A stretch of DNA of 64,000 nucleotides from Sorex araneus (GCF_027595985.1 NC_073303.1:94744591-94808590); one strand, 5' to 3'. Shown: positions 1 through 11,399, counted from the first letter of the stretch. A program made the numbers and translations. Notes: generated by a model from the sequence alone, not told the origin.

Positions 1-230
1 TATCAGTTCTCAACACTCAAATAATTCTTCTACAATTTTACCTGATATTAAAACAAATATATGCAGAAATCATGTGAAAGAGTTACCCTCAACACATGAC
101 AAATACAAGAAATATAGGTTATTATCTTATTTGGAAATATAATTTATTAAGATTATGATACCTAACAGAACTTCTTTTGTGCCCCATGAAAATTCAATAA
201 ATGTTAGTAATCACTTAGTTGTCATAATTA

Positions 231-482
231 AGTCACTGTCACTGTCATCCCGTTGCTCATCAATTTGTTTGAGAGGGCACCAGTAACATCTCACATTGTG
301 AGACTTATTGTTAATGTTTTTGGCATATCAAATACGCCACGGGTAGCTTGCCAGGCTCTGGAGCTATAGCATAGCGGTAGGGCATTCGCCTTTCGCGAGG
401 CTGACCCGGGTTCGATTCCTCCGCCCCCCTCAGAGAGCCCAGCAAGCTACAGAGAGTATCTCACCCCCATGGCAGAGCCTGG
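231..482 (-). mobile_element. RTE-tailed tRNA SINE with inverted 5' half
   Basis: Positions 231 to about 357 read as the minus-strand 3' half: the CACTGTC repeat tail, then the RTE-like end, up to the GCCAGGCTCTG motif. Positions about 358-482 read as the plus-strand tRNA-like head and body, including GGTTCGATTCC (B box). The two halves meet in the same body motif (GGCAGAGCCTGGCA). An 8-bp direct repeat CATAATTA flanks the whole unit (223-230 and 483-490), so it is one insertion with an inverted 5' part. Confidence 0.85.
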
Positions 483-749
483 CATAATTATTATATTTAA
501 TACTAAATGCAAAGGTCACCTAAGTTTAACTGATTTTTGATATTTACATTACCTAGAACATATTTAAATATACATAAACAGTACTGAGTTTTTTTCAATT
601 CAGAATACAACTGCAGAATGAAAAAATTTTAATATATATAAACTCATTAAAAAATCAAACTGATCAACAAATTTCAATTACTCTCTTATGTGATTATTTT
701 GGGTGTTTAAAGAGAACATTATTACTGGAATTATTAAAAATAAAATCTC

Positions 750-934
750 TCGGGGGCTGGAGTGATAGCACAGCGGGTAGGGCGTGTGCCTTGCACACGG
801 CCGACCCGGGTTCAAATCCCAGCATCCCATATGGTCCCCTGAGCACCGCCAGGAGTAATTCCTGAGTGTAGAACCAGGAGTAACCCCTGTGCATCGCCGG
901 GTGTGACCCAAAAAGCAAAAAAAAACAAACAAAC
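750..934 (+). mobile_element. Poly(A)-tailed shrew tRNA SINE, full length
   Basis: It begins at GGGGGCTGGAGTGATAGCA, with an A box (TAGCACAGCGGG) and a B box (GGTTCAAATCC). The family body (CATATGGTCCCCTGAGCA, GGTGTGACCC) and an A-rich tail follow. A perfect 14-bp target duplication, AAAAATAAAATCTC, lies at 736-749 and 935-948. The clean duplication and low divergence indicate a young copy moved by L1-type retrotransposition. Confidence 0.93.
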
Positions 935-1114
935 AAAAATAAAATCTCACCTTAACCAACAAATATATTTGCTTGTTATCATCCTACTTGAGCACTTAGG
1001 AATTTCTCCAAAAAATACCTAAGTTAATACAAACAATTAAGCTACAACTTTCATTTGTTCTCTGAAAGTTGAAATGTACAGATTAGGTTTGGTTTTCAAA
1101 ATAGTCCTCTGCTG

Positions 1115-1390
1115 GTTGCCAGAGAGACAGCATAGAGGTTAAGGCACAGGCCTTGCATGTAGCTAACCCTGATCCCTGGCACAGGGTTCTTCGCGCAATA
1201 CCAGATGAAGCCCTAGAGACACCCCCAGCCCACCCTACCACCACCACCACACACACAGGAATGGCCAGAGTGGTGCATAGTCCATAATCCCTAGAACTGC
1301 TTGGAGAAAACAGCAGTGCATCCTGAGGCCCTGGTATCCAACAGGCCCTACCATCCAACTGCCAGCCTAGCTGATCAAAAAAATCTCTGA
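1115..1390 (+). mobile_element. Old tRNA-derived SINE relic
   Basis: The order CCAGAGAGACAGCATAGAGG, GGCCTTGCATGTAGC, CCCTGATCCC resembles a decayed tRNA head. The rest is too diverged to follow to an end. Confidence 0.4.
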
Positions 1391-2937
1391 AAAAGGCCCC
1401 TAGGTCTCCTAAATACTACTTGAGAGTCCCCACCACCTGCCTCCACGCCTCAAAAAGTAGTTTTTAATAATCTTTGATTATAATTTTGCCACTAAATATG
1501 AATTTATTGCCAATAGCAAAGTTACTTATATTAATATCCCTGAAAACCACTTAAAAGAACAGACTTAATAAACCACAAAACTGGAAATTAGTGCAATTAT
1601 AGCTTTGTTAGTTTAGAAGCCTAAGAAAAGATATTAAGATGAATTAGATTCAAAAGCTTTAATTTGTCTTAAGATAATTTTTTAATGCCATGACCAGGGA
1701 AGTCTGGCTCATAGGCACTTCCCACATGCCTTCTGAGAACTAAGCATACACTCTGGACTGATAAGAGTAACAACTAAATCTCCTTCAAAAGAACTACACA
1801 ACGGGATATAGTTTAGAGGTAGGGACTAAGTACCTATGGATTAACCACTTCAAATTCCTATCTAACTGCCCATCACTGCACACTATGTCGGGTATCAGGG
1901 ACATATGCAGAGTTCTAACACCATATTGAAGACACAAAACCCCAGGTTAGTATACAGTATCATGACTAAACAAGATTTCTCTGCCACTTGGGAAATGACT
2001 TAATGCAAATCAATCAAAAGTAAAATTTACAAACTGCCTAGCAGGCTTTCTGGGAGTCATATAAAGAGAAAAATCAAAAAGTTCTGAAATTTCTAAACTG
2101 TTTCTCAAAACAAATGGGCTTCAAGTGGAGACAACTCAACCCCCAGAAGAAAAACCACACTCAAGTCCTCTCAGGATATAAAACAGAGCATGGAAAAGAA
2201 ACAGTTCTCCCAGAGAACAGGACCACAAGCCAACTAATGAGAATGAGAATAGCATCCCCTAGGAAAATAAGGGATGACCTCTCCATTCTCTAGATGGTTT
2301 CATCCTAAGTGACACATTTTTTTTTTTCTATACTGTGTAAGGGGTATGTCGAATGTGTTTAAATTCACCACTCATCACAGTTGACCAGAGTAGAAGAAAT
2401 AAGAGACAATCTAGAAGGATTACCCATAGGACAGGAGACAATAACAAGTCTGCCTTTAGGCTACTACCCTCTGGGGAAGGAGGCAGGGAAATTAGTTTTT
2501 GGTTTATAGTGGCAGAATAAACAGTGGCTGCTAATTGCAGAATTCTAAATTTTAAAAAGCCACCTCTAACATAGTCAAGAAAACCGATTTATATCTTTTT
2601 AACCAGTTTGGGAAGCTGGTTCTCTGTATTAGTCACCACCAATATCATTCATGTTAAATATACAAGAGCAATAATACTCTCTATCTTGTATTTTTGATAA
2701 CCACACTCTATTACTTATAGTTCTCAAACACCTAAAATTATTGTCACTAAAATATCTGTGACTATAATAGAAAGTCTTCAGATACAAAACCTAAAGTTTG
2801 CTCAAAGTATGAAAACTAAAAAACAAAGTATATTTTTAGTAAAAGCATGAATACATTAATGTTTCTGTACTTGTCGTAAGAACAATTAACCCCAATATGT
2901 GAAGCTATAGATGCTGTGAGCTCCATACTGTCCATAC

Positions 2938-3020
2938 CATTTTTGTAAGTAGTCCAGTGCCTCCAAACGAGCACCAATCTCAAAAGTGATTCCAGGACGA
3001 TTTGGGGGCTTTTTACTCAT
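2938..3020 (-). CDS. PHF20L1: PHF20L1 first coding exon (N-terminus of the first Tudor domain)
   Basis: PHF20L1 is a nuclear methyl-lysine reader with N-terminal Tudor domains and a PHD finger. The ATG is at 3020-3018 and the minus-strand frame gives 27 codons: [20 protein letters not shown], then ALDYLQK, then two bases (TG) of a Trp codon split by the donor GTATGG (intron from 2937). From memory this matches the human PHF20L1 start residue for residue; the paralogue PHF20 differs at many of these positions. Only this coding exon is in the window, so the rest of the protein must lie to the left. Its place beside TMEM71 in divergent orientation agrees with human 8q24.22. Confidence 0.93.
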
Positions 3021-3057
3021 CTTGAGATCCTATTCTTCAGTATTCTTTTTTCACTAC
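3021..3057 (-). other. PHF20L1: PHF20L1 exon 2, 5' untranslated part
   Basis: Upstream of the ATG, a long pyrimidine tract (about 3061-3085 read on the minus strand) ends in CTCTTGAG, giving an acceptor with exon 2 from 3057. A closer AG (GAAGAATAG, about 3030) is possible but sits behind purine-rich sequence, so 3057 is preferred. Confidence 0.6.
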
Positions 3058-5181
3058 CTCAAGAGGGGAAGAAAAAGGGGGGGATGGTTAGAGTCTGTGC
3101 ATAAGATGTCTAGGGAATTAAACTGAACTTTTAAAAAAATTTCTTTTAACCGGAACTTTTTAAAACATTACACGAAAACCTAACATTGTCAAATTTTTAA
3201 GATATTTCAAGATGATGTACCAATACTTCTAGCATGCAACTTAGAATCTTGATAAATTAAGAAAAGGGCACAATAAAAATTAATACTTAAATATATAGGC
3301 ATTACAGATTGATAATACATACTGAGGCTGAAAGGCCTCAAATTTTAATTTAAAAAAGTCTTCCCAAAATGCTAGAAAAGAAAAAAAAAAACCAAGACTT
3401 CTGAGTGTTCTGGAATTTAACTACTAAAATTCTTAAAGATAAACCTCATCAAAATTTTCAATATTCACTAATGTCTCAACACACTTGAAAAGACACTAAA
3501 ATGCACATGAAGATGGAGATAGCCGACATGCTCTTTACCGGTAAAGACTTTAATACATTATCTTGTGATAAAGATACCTATGATTTCCCATAGTGGTAGG
3601 AAATGATTCCATGGGAAAATGATTTCCTATACAAAGTGGCAATGGAAATTTCTGTCTTTATATTTTATTCAAAAAGTAACAATAATATGAATTTTTTTAC
3701 TCTTAATAATTTATTTGTACCAAATTACTGTATTTCAATATGGGCAGTGCATATGGCTGACTGTCATATTAAACAAAATACTACAGATTAGTCTCAGGAT
3801 GACTGAAGGACTATCTACTGTTCTTTTAGCCACAATGTCCACTCAGTATACCTGTGGTGGTCCTTTTTGGCCCCCTCCACTAACTATACTTTAGTATTCT
3901 CAGACATCCCAATGAAAATAGGCAATAAGGAAGGAAATCTCCTTTTTATTGGGAAAGAAGGGTACTCAAAACACTACTGATATTAAAAATTGATACTATC
4001 TCTGTTTCATTCCAGTTTAAACACACACACAACAACACACAAAGTGTCATTTTTTAAAATAATTGGGTGGCAATTCAAAAAAGAACAAAACGTAGCAGAG
4101 AACAAAAACTGTCTTTTCTTCTTTGAAAGAATCTGATGAGAAAAACAGCACCAATATTAGCCTGCAAAAAATATATCAAGCCAAATTAAAATACTCAAGA
4201 GAAAGGATAAGGGGAGTTTTCCTGCACTGTTGCCTCCTCCCCCCCAATAAAAAATGTATTAAAAAGCTCCACCATTGGGCATTTGGTGTAAAAAGAATAA
4301 AAGTGGAAATCATTTTAACAGAGGTCAGGTCAGTGTGTAATTATGATGCAGCAACTTCAACAGCTGTGTAGAAATGTAACCAAGCCGTTTCTGCTACTCT
4401 TCACAAAAGATCATAGTAAGGAACAGTTCCCCAGATGTTAACCTTTTCCAGACTCAAACTTAAGAACCCAGAGTAATAAAGATGTACAAATGCTCTCCTG
4501 ATACTGAAGAAAGTCCCAAAAAACAAAAAGCGGGAAGAAGTGGGGGGGGTGAGGGGGGTGTAAAGATTTCCTTTCTCTGGGGTGGAATTGGAAGTAACAG
4601 GAGGAAATTTCAATTTATGAAAAGACAAAGTGAGACACAGACACACGGGGCGGCGTGGCAGAAAAAAAGGGGAAAATGGGTCCCAGCACAGTAAAACGGG
4701 AAAGCTGACCCCAGAGAGCGCCCCCCCCTTCTAAAACAACAAAAAACTACCACGTCAGGAACAGTGGTGGAAGCAAGCGGTGCGTGATGACAGCCGGGGA
4801 CGGAGAGAACATCTATCTGCCAGAGGAGGATACAGCACCGGGGCAAGCGGGGGACCAGAAGCGCAGGGAGGGGAGGCCACCACGAGGGGCAGGAGGCGAT
4901 GGCACAGGACCAACAGGAAAAGCGGCGGGCCGGCTGGCCGCGGGGAGAGGAGGTCCAGGTTTGACAGCCATCCGGCCCTCCGCAGGGGGGGTGGGGGGAG
5001 GAAGGGTGGGGAGCGGGAGCGGCGGCGCCCAGACAATAGGGGCGGCGAGTCGCCGAGAGGGACGAGGGAGGGGAGCGAGCGGGCCAGGGACAGACACCCG
5101 GCGCGGGGGCGTCCCGGGAGGCCGGGCGCGGGGGCCAGGCCACCAGCAGGCCCCGCCGCCACCGCCGCCGCTGCCTCTTAC
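3058..5181 (-). other. PHF20L1: PHF20L1 intron 1
   Basis: This lies between the donor GTAAGAGGC at 5181 and the acceptor before 3057. The distal part is AT-rich, with a short CA run near 4021-4034 and homopolymer G runs near 4540-4560. The part above about 4700 is CpG-island sequence. I see no SINE, L1 or other interspersed repeat in this 2.1 kb, unlike most of the window. Confidence 0.65.
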
Positions 5182-5433
5182 CGACTCGGCCTCCTCTCCG
5201 CACAGCAGCCCGGGCCGTCCGGGGCCGAGCCGGGGCGCGAGCGCGGGGCCAGCCCGGGCCTCCAGCACCGCGTCCGCCTCCGCCCAGGCAGCGGCTGCGG
5301 AGGAAGCAGGACGGGAGCGAGAGAGCCGAAAGTCGCAGGGCCGCGTCACGCCCCGAAGTCGCAACGGAAAGAACGGCTCCGAGCCCTCAAGCCCGCTCGG
5401 CGTCCGCTGCCATCGCCTCTGATGCCGCCTCTG

Positions 5434-5467
<34 letters not shown>

Positions 5468-5500
5468 ACAGCCGGAACGCGACGCCGGACCCCGACGTCA
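5182..5500 (-). other. PHF20L1: PHF20L1 exon 1, non-coding (5' boundary approximate)
   Basis: Read on the minus strand, the island contains CCGAGTCG|GTAAGAGGC at 5182/5181, the best donor in the region. This fits a 5' UTR exon spliced to the exon carrying the ATG. The upstream limit is inferred from the E-box and CCAAT box just beyond 5530; the start site itself is not visible. If the start lies above 5466, the CGG tract is in the 5' UTR. Confidence 0.6.
5437..5466. repeat. (CCG)10 / minus-strand (CGG)10 trinucleotide tract
   Basis: Ten uninterrupted CCG units, equivalent to CGG on the PHF20L1 sense strand, in the CpG island near the inferred start of transcription. Confidence 0.97.
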
Positions 5501-5535
5501 GCCACCCGCGACGCGCCGGAAGCGGGCCGGGCTGC

Positions 5536-5545
5536 GTCACGTGAC
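5536..5545. promoter_or_regulatory. Palindromic E-box GTCACGTGAC
   Basis: A perfect 10-bp palindrome with a CACGTG core, the class bound by USF and by MITF/TFE factors (CLEAR-type motif). It sits upstream of PHF20L1 exon 1. Occupancy is an inference. Confidence 0.7.
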
Positions 5546-5574
5546 TGGGGGCTGGGCCCGGGACGCGCCGTCCG

Positions 5575-5579
5575 ATTGG
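5575..5579 (-). promoter_or_regulatory. CCAAT box (minus strand)
   Basis: ATTGG on the plus strand reads CCAAT in the PHF20L1 sense direction, about 30 bp beyond the E-box. The spacing fits an NF-Y site in a TATA-less promoter. Confidence 0.6.
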
Positions 5580-5591
5580 AAAGCCTCCTGG

Positions 5592-5601
5592 GAGGCGGGG
5601 C
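5592..5601 (+). promoter_or_regulatory. GC box (Sp1/KLF-type)
   Basis: GAGGCGGGGC matches the Sp1 consensus at the outer edge of the CpG island. Confidence 0.6.
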
Positions 5602-5902
5602 GTGAGATTGCAGCCTAAAGGCTAGTGGGAGGGGCCTTTGTTGGTGGGGGAAGGAATTCGGGCTCTGGAGCCGTACCAGAGTTGCGGAGTGATGACCTCT
5701 AAAAGTTGGGCTGGAAGCCGGTTGAAATAGTATCCTTTGATGAGTACCAAAACGCGCTCCATCATCTCGGAAAAACTTTTGCAAAGGCAGTAGTACTACC
5801 TGCTGCCTAGATGTAAACCACAGTCTACGTTAAAAACTGTTGCACAGTCATATTACTCTGAAAATCAAATCTTTTCATCGCATAAGACACCCATTACTAA
5901 GG

Positions 5903-6042
5903 GTGTGTGTGTGTGTGTGTGTGGTGTGTGTGTGCAGATGAACAATGTAGCAACGTATCCGTGTGTGCGTGTGTCCAGATGAACAATGTAGCAACGTATC
6001 CGTGTGTGCGTGTGTCCAGATGAACAATGTAGCAACATAGCC

Positions 6043-6073
<31 letters not shown>

Positions 6074-6150
6074 GATGAACAATGTAGCAGCATAGCCGTG
6101 TGTGTGTGTGTGTGTGTGTGTGCACACGCGCGCAGATAAACAATGTAGCA
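5903..6150. repeat. TG-rich compound minisatellite
   Basis: A 20-bp anchor of the form CAGATGAACAATGTAGCAAC recurs five times, at about 5935, 5976, 6017, 6072 and 6133 (the last copy has AAAC for GAAC). The anchors are separated by (TG)n tracts of varying length, with spacings of 41, 41, 55 and 61 bp. Confidence 0.95.
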
Positions 6151-8344
6151 ACATATCCCTATCCTGTTTCAAGCCCCGTTATAGGCATAAAAGAAAATGT
6201 CTGTCGTTAACTATGTAGGTTCCAAGAAAGTTTCCACTTTAAAGGAAATCAACAAATGCACAGATTCTAAATAATGATGAGATGAAACATCTTATTACGT
6301 CTCTTTCCAGTGTACCACTTGGCTTTCAAACTCTAAAATGCAATACTGCAAACAACGTATTGGTCATGCTTAATAGTGTGGAGCTAAAACAGTAAAGCAT
6401 CTCCCGTAAAGCTTCAATTGTGGTCTGATTCAAATCTAATTTTTTAATTGTGGTGTAATTTAAATAATCTCATTCATATCCGGTTATTCTCCATTCATTC
6501 AGCAATTACTATATTACTAATAGGTAGTGAGCCAGACTGAGAATGGAGTTATATAGAACAGATTTTAAAATAAGAAAAATCTCTTCTTTGGTCATTTGCC
6601 CTTCTTGTTTTCTGGTAGTCTAATATCTGAACTCCCTTTTCATGTTTGGAAAAGTTTTCATCATAGTTGTTATTTGTGCAGCATATAAAGTATTTTGAGA
6701 AACTTCTGTGTACCTGGAAGAAGAATTATGCTTCCTTCCTTTCGTAGGATTATTAATGATCATTTAATTTGTTTTTAGTTAATAAAACTAGGTTAGAATT
6801 TACCATTATCATGATCAGCTGGATTTTTAAAAAGTCAAAATCCTGTTAGGACACAAAAGCAAGTTTCCTGACCCTAGGCAGATTTTTTTTAAAATATGGG
6901 GCCGCTCTAACACCCCAAATTCAACTCTGAATTCTACTATATTACCAACTGTGATTCTAGTATATCAAATCTGAACCCACTACCAATCTGCAACTGGTCC
7001 ATAATATAAGGTAAAAAACAAAAATTTTGTTGCTTTAAGTTGCTGAGAATTTAATTCTTGTTTTATAGCATTAACCTATTCAAACTGATAGATGCAACCA
7101 CTTTATGGATCTTGGAATAAGAGTCAACCTCACACTATATAAGATGAAAACATCAGAAAGGCAGGGTGAAGTTCAAGTGCTATACTTAGCTGTGGTAATT
7201 AGCCCTCTCACTGAGGACTCTGGTACAGAAGCTTCTAGAGACGTTCTGGAAAATGAGGAAAATATTCTCCAACAGTTGCAGTTTGCAGTACTAGTGATAA
7301 CTTATGTTTCTTTCATCCCAGAACTAACTATACCTTGACAGAAACTTGCTGTCAAAGAACCCAAATAGACAGAGTAAAAATGTTTTGTTATACTATATCA
7401 CTGAAAAATTGAAGTCGTTTATATTTAAACAAAATGTGTATGTCAAGAATAACAAGTTCTGTCTACTCACCACCACTGAAAATCCACCAATTCACCCTGC
7501 AAAGTTAATTTTTCTATTTTTATTGGGATATAAAACCCATTCAATAATAGAATATTCAATAATAAAATTTAAGGAACCCATTCAATAATAAAACTGAAAC
7601 AAAAATATGAAAATAATCTCTTCTGCTAACAACCCTGACTTGAGCAGATTATAGAGAGGAGAGTTCTCAATGGGGATAATGTCATTCTTTTTATATCTGA
7701 AGGCTATCATCTATCAAGGATTAGTCCTTGAACTGTCAGTACAAAATCATTTTGGTAGTTCTGTTTTTTTTTCCAGCCTTTTTTCATAATGTAGGCCAGT
7801 ATAGGATGTGGACCAGCAACTGCATCCTAGAGAACATGTGGGAATAGGAGGGCTGGGTCCTCATCTCCATCTTACATGATTGAGATAGGGAAAAGTTCCG
7901 TTTAATAGTGAGAACCAGCAGTGAGACATTCTGAAATGCACAGTGCAGTCCCATACTTTGAATAATTTACCAGGGGCATGAGTAACTTTTGAATATTGTT
8001 CTAGACATCACATGGGTAAGAACCCATACGTAATTGGGTGTGGAAATCAGTTTCACACATAAGCCATGATCACAGTGTTTTCATATTTTCAAGGAGTGGA
8101 ACAATTATGTTATATGAGGGAAGATTCTCCTTTATGATGAACATTTCCAAGAATTTATCCTATTTTGTTAGATGTGACAACAGCAAAGCTCCTCATAGAA
8201 GGAACTGATAGAAAGCACCTGTATCACTTCGTATTTGCAGCTGCTATTTTGGGGGTATATTTTAATTTAGGATTCAGTAGCTGAAGTATCAGCTACTTCA
8301 TTATGTTTCTGTGAGTCATGGAATAACTTTAAATATTGCAATGA

Positions 8345-8457
8345 GTCTGTGCTCAGGCATTACTCCTGGCGGGACTTATATGAGGTGCCAGGGATTAAAC
8401 CCTGGTTGGTCGCTTGCAAAGTGAGAAATTTACCTGCTGTACTATCTCTCTAGCCTC
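8345..8457 (-). mobile_element. Poly(A)-type tRNA SINE, partial
   Basis: Minus-strand remnant: TGCTCAGGCATTACTCCTGG, then CAGGGATTAAACCC (B-box side), ending at the head CTATCTCTCTAGCC. The 3' portion and tail are missing. Confidence 0.75.
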
Positions 8458-9030
8458 ACACATGAGTTTTTAGTGTATGTGCCTTGATTAATTACAGTAT
8501 GTATAAATTGAATATCAGAAAAGTGGGTAACATGTTATATAATATTAACACTAACAAAGGTTCAGTAAATTTGATATGATAAAGAAAGTCATATAGGCTG
8601 TGGTTGAGTCATTTGACCATCAAGAGCCAAAGGCCAACAATAAGAACATAAATAAGAAAAAGAATATAAAATATAGGAAATTTTCTGGATGATTTCCCAG
8701 CCATGCTGTGAAGTTATACATTGGGATATCCTCTCCACTCTTACCCAGCACACCCCTCATCCAGATGGTTAGTGTTAGCCATCAGTCACTTCATCTCCAA
8801 ATATAGATAGAAATATCTTACAGCTGTGTTTGAGTGGAATGAAACGAGCAGTGGGAAAATTATCTTGAAACAATCCTTAAGCAGAAATCACTGAACTAAA
8901 TTATTGCAACATTTTAAAAAACATGACTATGGAGCTACAAGAGCTCTTGGAAAATTTGAAAACTATATATACTTATTTGATGATAACTCACTACAAACTA
9001 CCCAATATTATTCGATTACATATAAAATGT

Positions 9031-9138
9031 CACTGACACTGTCACTGTAATCCCATTGCTCATCTATTTGCTCAAGCGGGCACCAGTAATGTCTCCATTG
9101 TGAGACTCGTTACTGTTTTTGGCATATCGAATACGCCA
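9031..9138 (-). mobile_element. RTE-tailed SINE, 5' truncated
   Basis: Only the RTE-related part is present: a CACTGTCACTG tail, GGGCACCAGTAATGTCTCC and GGCATATCGAATACGCC. No tRNA head is present. Confidence 0.88.
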
Positions 9139-9200
9139 AGAAATATTTTATTTCTCTAATAATTATAAATAGAATGAGCGAAGTAATTAAAAGTTTTGAG

Positions 9201-9375
9201 GTGTTTTTTCTGCTTTTTGGGTCACACCCAGAGATGCTGAGGGGTTACTCCTGGCTCTGCACTCAGGAATTACTCCTGGCAATGCTAGGGGGACCATATG
9301 GGATGCTGGGAATCGAACCCACATCGGCCGCATGCAAGGCAAATGCCATACTTGCTGTGCTATCGCTCCAGCCCC
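9201..9375 (-). mobile_element. Poly(A)-tailed tRNA SINE, full length
   Basis: Minus strand, running from CTTTTTGGGTCACACCC to GCTATCGCTCCAGCCCC. A perfect 10-bp target duplication AAGTTTTGAG lies at 9191-9200 and 9376-9385. Confidence 0.92.
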
Positions 9376-10194
9376 AAGTTTTGAGTTTTTAAAAAATTAA
9401 ATATGTATATCAATAGTAGATACTTACACCACTACTCTGTTCTCTGCTCAAGTTACTTAAAAATATTTGAAAATGGCACTACAATTAATTTTCTTTACCT
9501 GCCAAGTAACTAACTTAGTGATCTGTGCCCATATGCCTTTATCAAGTGACCATAACTGATGATTGCACAAGAATTAAACTCTGTGTTGACCCTCAAGATC
9601 ACAAGTGAACCAGAAATAGATATATCGTATCTTTCATGTTCACAGAGCATTCTTTATATTTTGACATATGTCCCATTTTGATTTGTAGTTTAACTTATAC
9701 TTTATTATAATGAGTCAATCCTAAGCATTTTAAGCTGTTCTGTACTATTTCACTTTACTCATTTGTATTTTACTGGAACTCTGTACATAACTCAGAGTCT
9801 ATTTGGGTTTCTGAGATTTTTAAAATTTTTTTGATGTAGGAGCAATAATGTGTTTCTAGAGGCCAGACCTATGGAAACTATAGAGAAGAAGAAGGAAAGA
9901 TCCAGTCCCGTCATGCAATTACCCTGTTAGTGCCACAAGTGATCATCAGGCTACACTTAGATTCATTTGATTCACATGGACTAAGGCTCAACACCTGCCA
10001 CTCTGTGTCCCACAGGATAAGTAGAACTTAGCCTGGGATGAAATGGATCTCTTTAGGGTCTATAAGAGAAATGTGAGTAGCCTCAACCTGAAAGTCTGGT
10101 TCTTTTCTTAATCATGAGAAAAAAATTCAAGGACAACACAGTCAGCATAGGTAGTTAAGATTTATTAAAGGGACAGTGCATACTCAAGGAGTTC

Positions 10195-10292
10195 CCCCAG
10201 TATTGGAATACTGTATAACTAAAATCCAATCATGAACAGTGTTGTAAGAGTCCTCTCACAGTGATTCAATAAGAAAGTTAAAAAAAAAGAGG
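10195..10292 (+). mobile_element. L1 3'-end fragment
   Basis: GGAATACTGTATAACT ... CTCACAGTGATTCAATAAG matches the terminal motif shared by L1 copies elsewhere in the window (for example 18470-18560 and 20810-20880). Confidence 0.55.
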
Positions 10293-11074
10293 TGCCCAAA
10301 GGCACCCTCAATGGAGAAACAAGTGCCATATTTTGGAATGAAAAATGAGCAAGTGTTTTTAAGAAGTAGTGAAATAACTAAAGTGGATCAATAGGAAAAC
10401 TAGTTTGCATAGCATCATCAGGGATTTCTTAAGCTGTGCATTTATATAAAAACTACATGCTAGATTACACATTATATATCACTAGTATCTCATGGATGCA
10501 GTTGGGGTATTGTGAGTTAATGAATGTTTTAGGTTAGTGAAAAGTTAATTGGAATTAAGGTGTAAATTGTGTTTTCTGTACATACTCCAATAATTGTTTC
10601 TTACTACTTTTTAGAATCTTCCCTTTTTCAGAAAGCTTAAATATAAAGTCCATCAGTGTAACAATGTGATCCTCTTTTCTCAAGACCTTTCCTTCTTCAG
10701 CCACATGAGATAGTCATTTGGGGAGTTTTTGAAAAGAAACTTTTCACTTTTGCTTCCCTACCTCAAATTTACAATATAATTTTCTGCTAGTAGAGGCCAA
10801 GAAAATTTTAAAGGTTCAAAAGCTTAGAAATGACACAAGAGAGCTGAATGACAACTTCCTGTGTATATTTATTTCAGAGAGTGATTCTGAAAGTGGAAGA
10901 ATTATGATTAAAAACTACACCAGAACAATAAGTGAATTCCTGGGAAGTCCAAGAAAAAAAAAAACAATATATGACAACATGCTACCTAACACCTAAAGAA
11001 TAAAACAGAGAAACAAAACAAAGATTCATGAAATTTAAAAGCATTGAATATGGAATCAACTACAAAAACCATAG

Positions 11075-11250
11075 AAGGGGATGGGGAGGTGTGAATCAGG
11101 GTCAGGAAAGAGATACTGGGGACATTGGTGGTGAAAAATGTACACTGGGTGGAGGGATGGGTATTCGATAATTGTATGACTGAAACTCAAACATGAAATC
11201 TTTGTAACTGTAGCTCATAGTGATTCAATTAAAAATTAAATTTTAAAAAT
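11075..11250 (+). mobile_element. L1 3' UTR fragment (family A)
   Basis: GACATTGGTGGTGAAAAATG, then GGAGGGATGGGTATTCGATA and GTGATTCAATT plus an A-rich end: the same 3' UTR as the copies at 18120-18568 and 20370-20885. Confidence 0.8.
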
Positions 11251-11399
11251 TAAAATAAAATACAACCTCACTGGAGTCTCCCTTGTGATAACACGACATA
11301 GAATGGGCTTTACTTTTAACTTTTACTGTAATACTTTGCTCCTCCTGTGATTTTGTTATTTTTTTCTGTTATGTTGCATTGATTTTATTTATATTTTTA

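Larger units (their letters stand above)
1..2937 (-). other. PHF20L1: PHF20L1 intron 2 (partial, runs off left edge)
   Basis: Intron that begins at the GTATGG donor just below 2938 and continues beyond the window. It holds a 5'-inverted RTE-tailed SINE (231-482), a young poly(A) SINE (750-934) and an old tRNA-SINE relic (about 1115-1390). A tRNA-like relic may also lie near 1800-1900. The rest is AT-rich sequence in which I see nothing. I searched the minus strand for the next Tudor-domain exon and did not find it. Confidence 0.75.
4700..5680. promoter_or_regulatory. PHF20L1: CpG-island promoter of PHF20L1
   Basis: About 1 kb of dense GC and CpG in an otherwise AT-rich window, covering exon 1 and its upstream edge. 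Elements in order, going upstream of the minus-strand gene, are a (CCG)10 tract, a GTCACGTGAC E-box, an inverted CCAAT box (ATTGG) and a GC box. No TATA box is evident, so this looks like a broad housekeeping-type promoter. Long open frames here are a by-product of GC content. Whether plus-strand transcription also starts here cannot be told from sequence. Confidence 0.88.

Noticed and set aside
361..430. tRNA-like sequence with A and B boxes, possibly a tRNA gene
   Set aside because: It is the head of a repetitive SINE with many copies here. It lacks a complete cloverleaf and is followed by the SINE body.
4780..5784. Long overlapping open frames on both strands (up to 323 codons) in the CpG island
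   Set aside because: GC-rich DNA has few stop codons. The translations are Pro/Arg/Gly-rich low-complexity sequence with no domain, and they overlap on opposite strands.
5903..6150. Regularly spaced repeats resembling a CRISPR array
   Set aside because: The spacers are TG tracts rather than unique sequences, the spacing grows along the array, and the genome is mammalian.
5865..6172. His/Thr-rich open frames on the minus strand
   Set aside because: They are translations of the TG minisatellite and the period of the repeat explains them fully.
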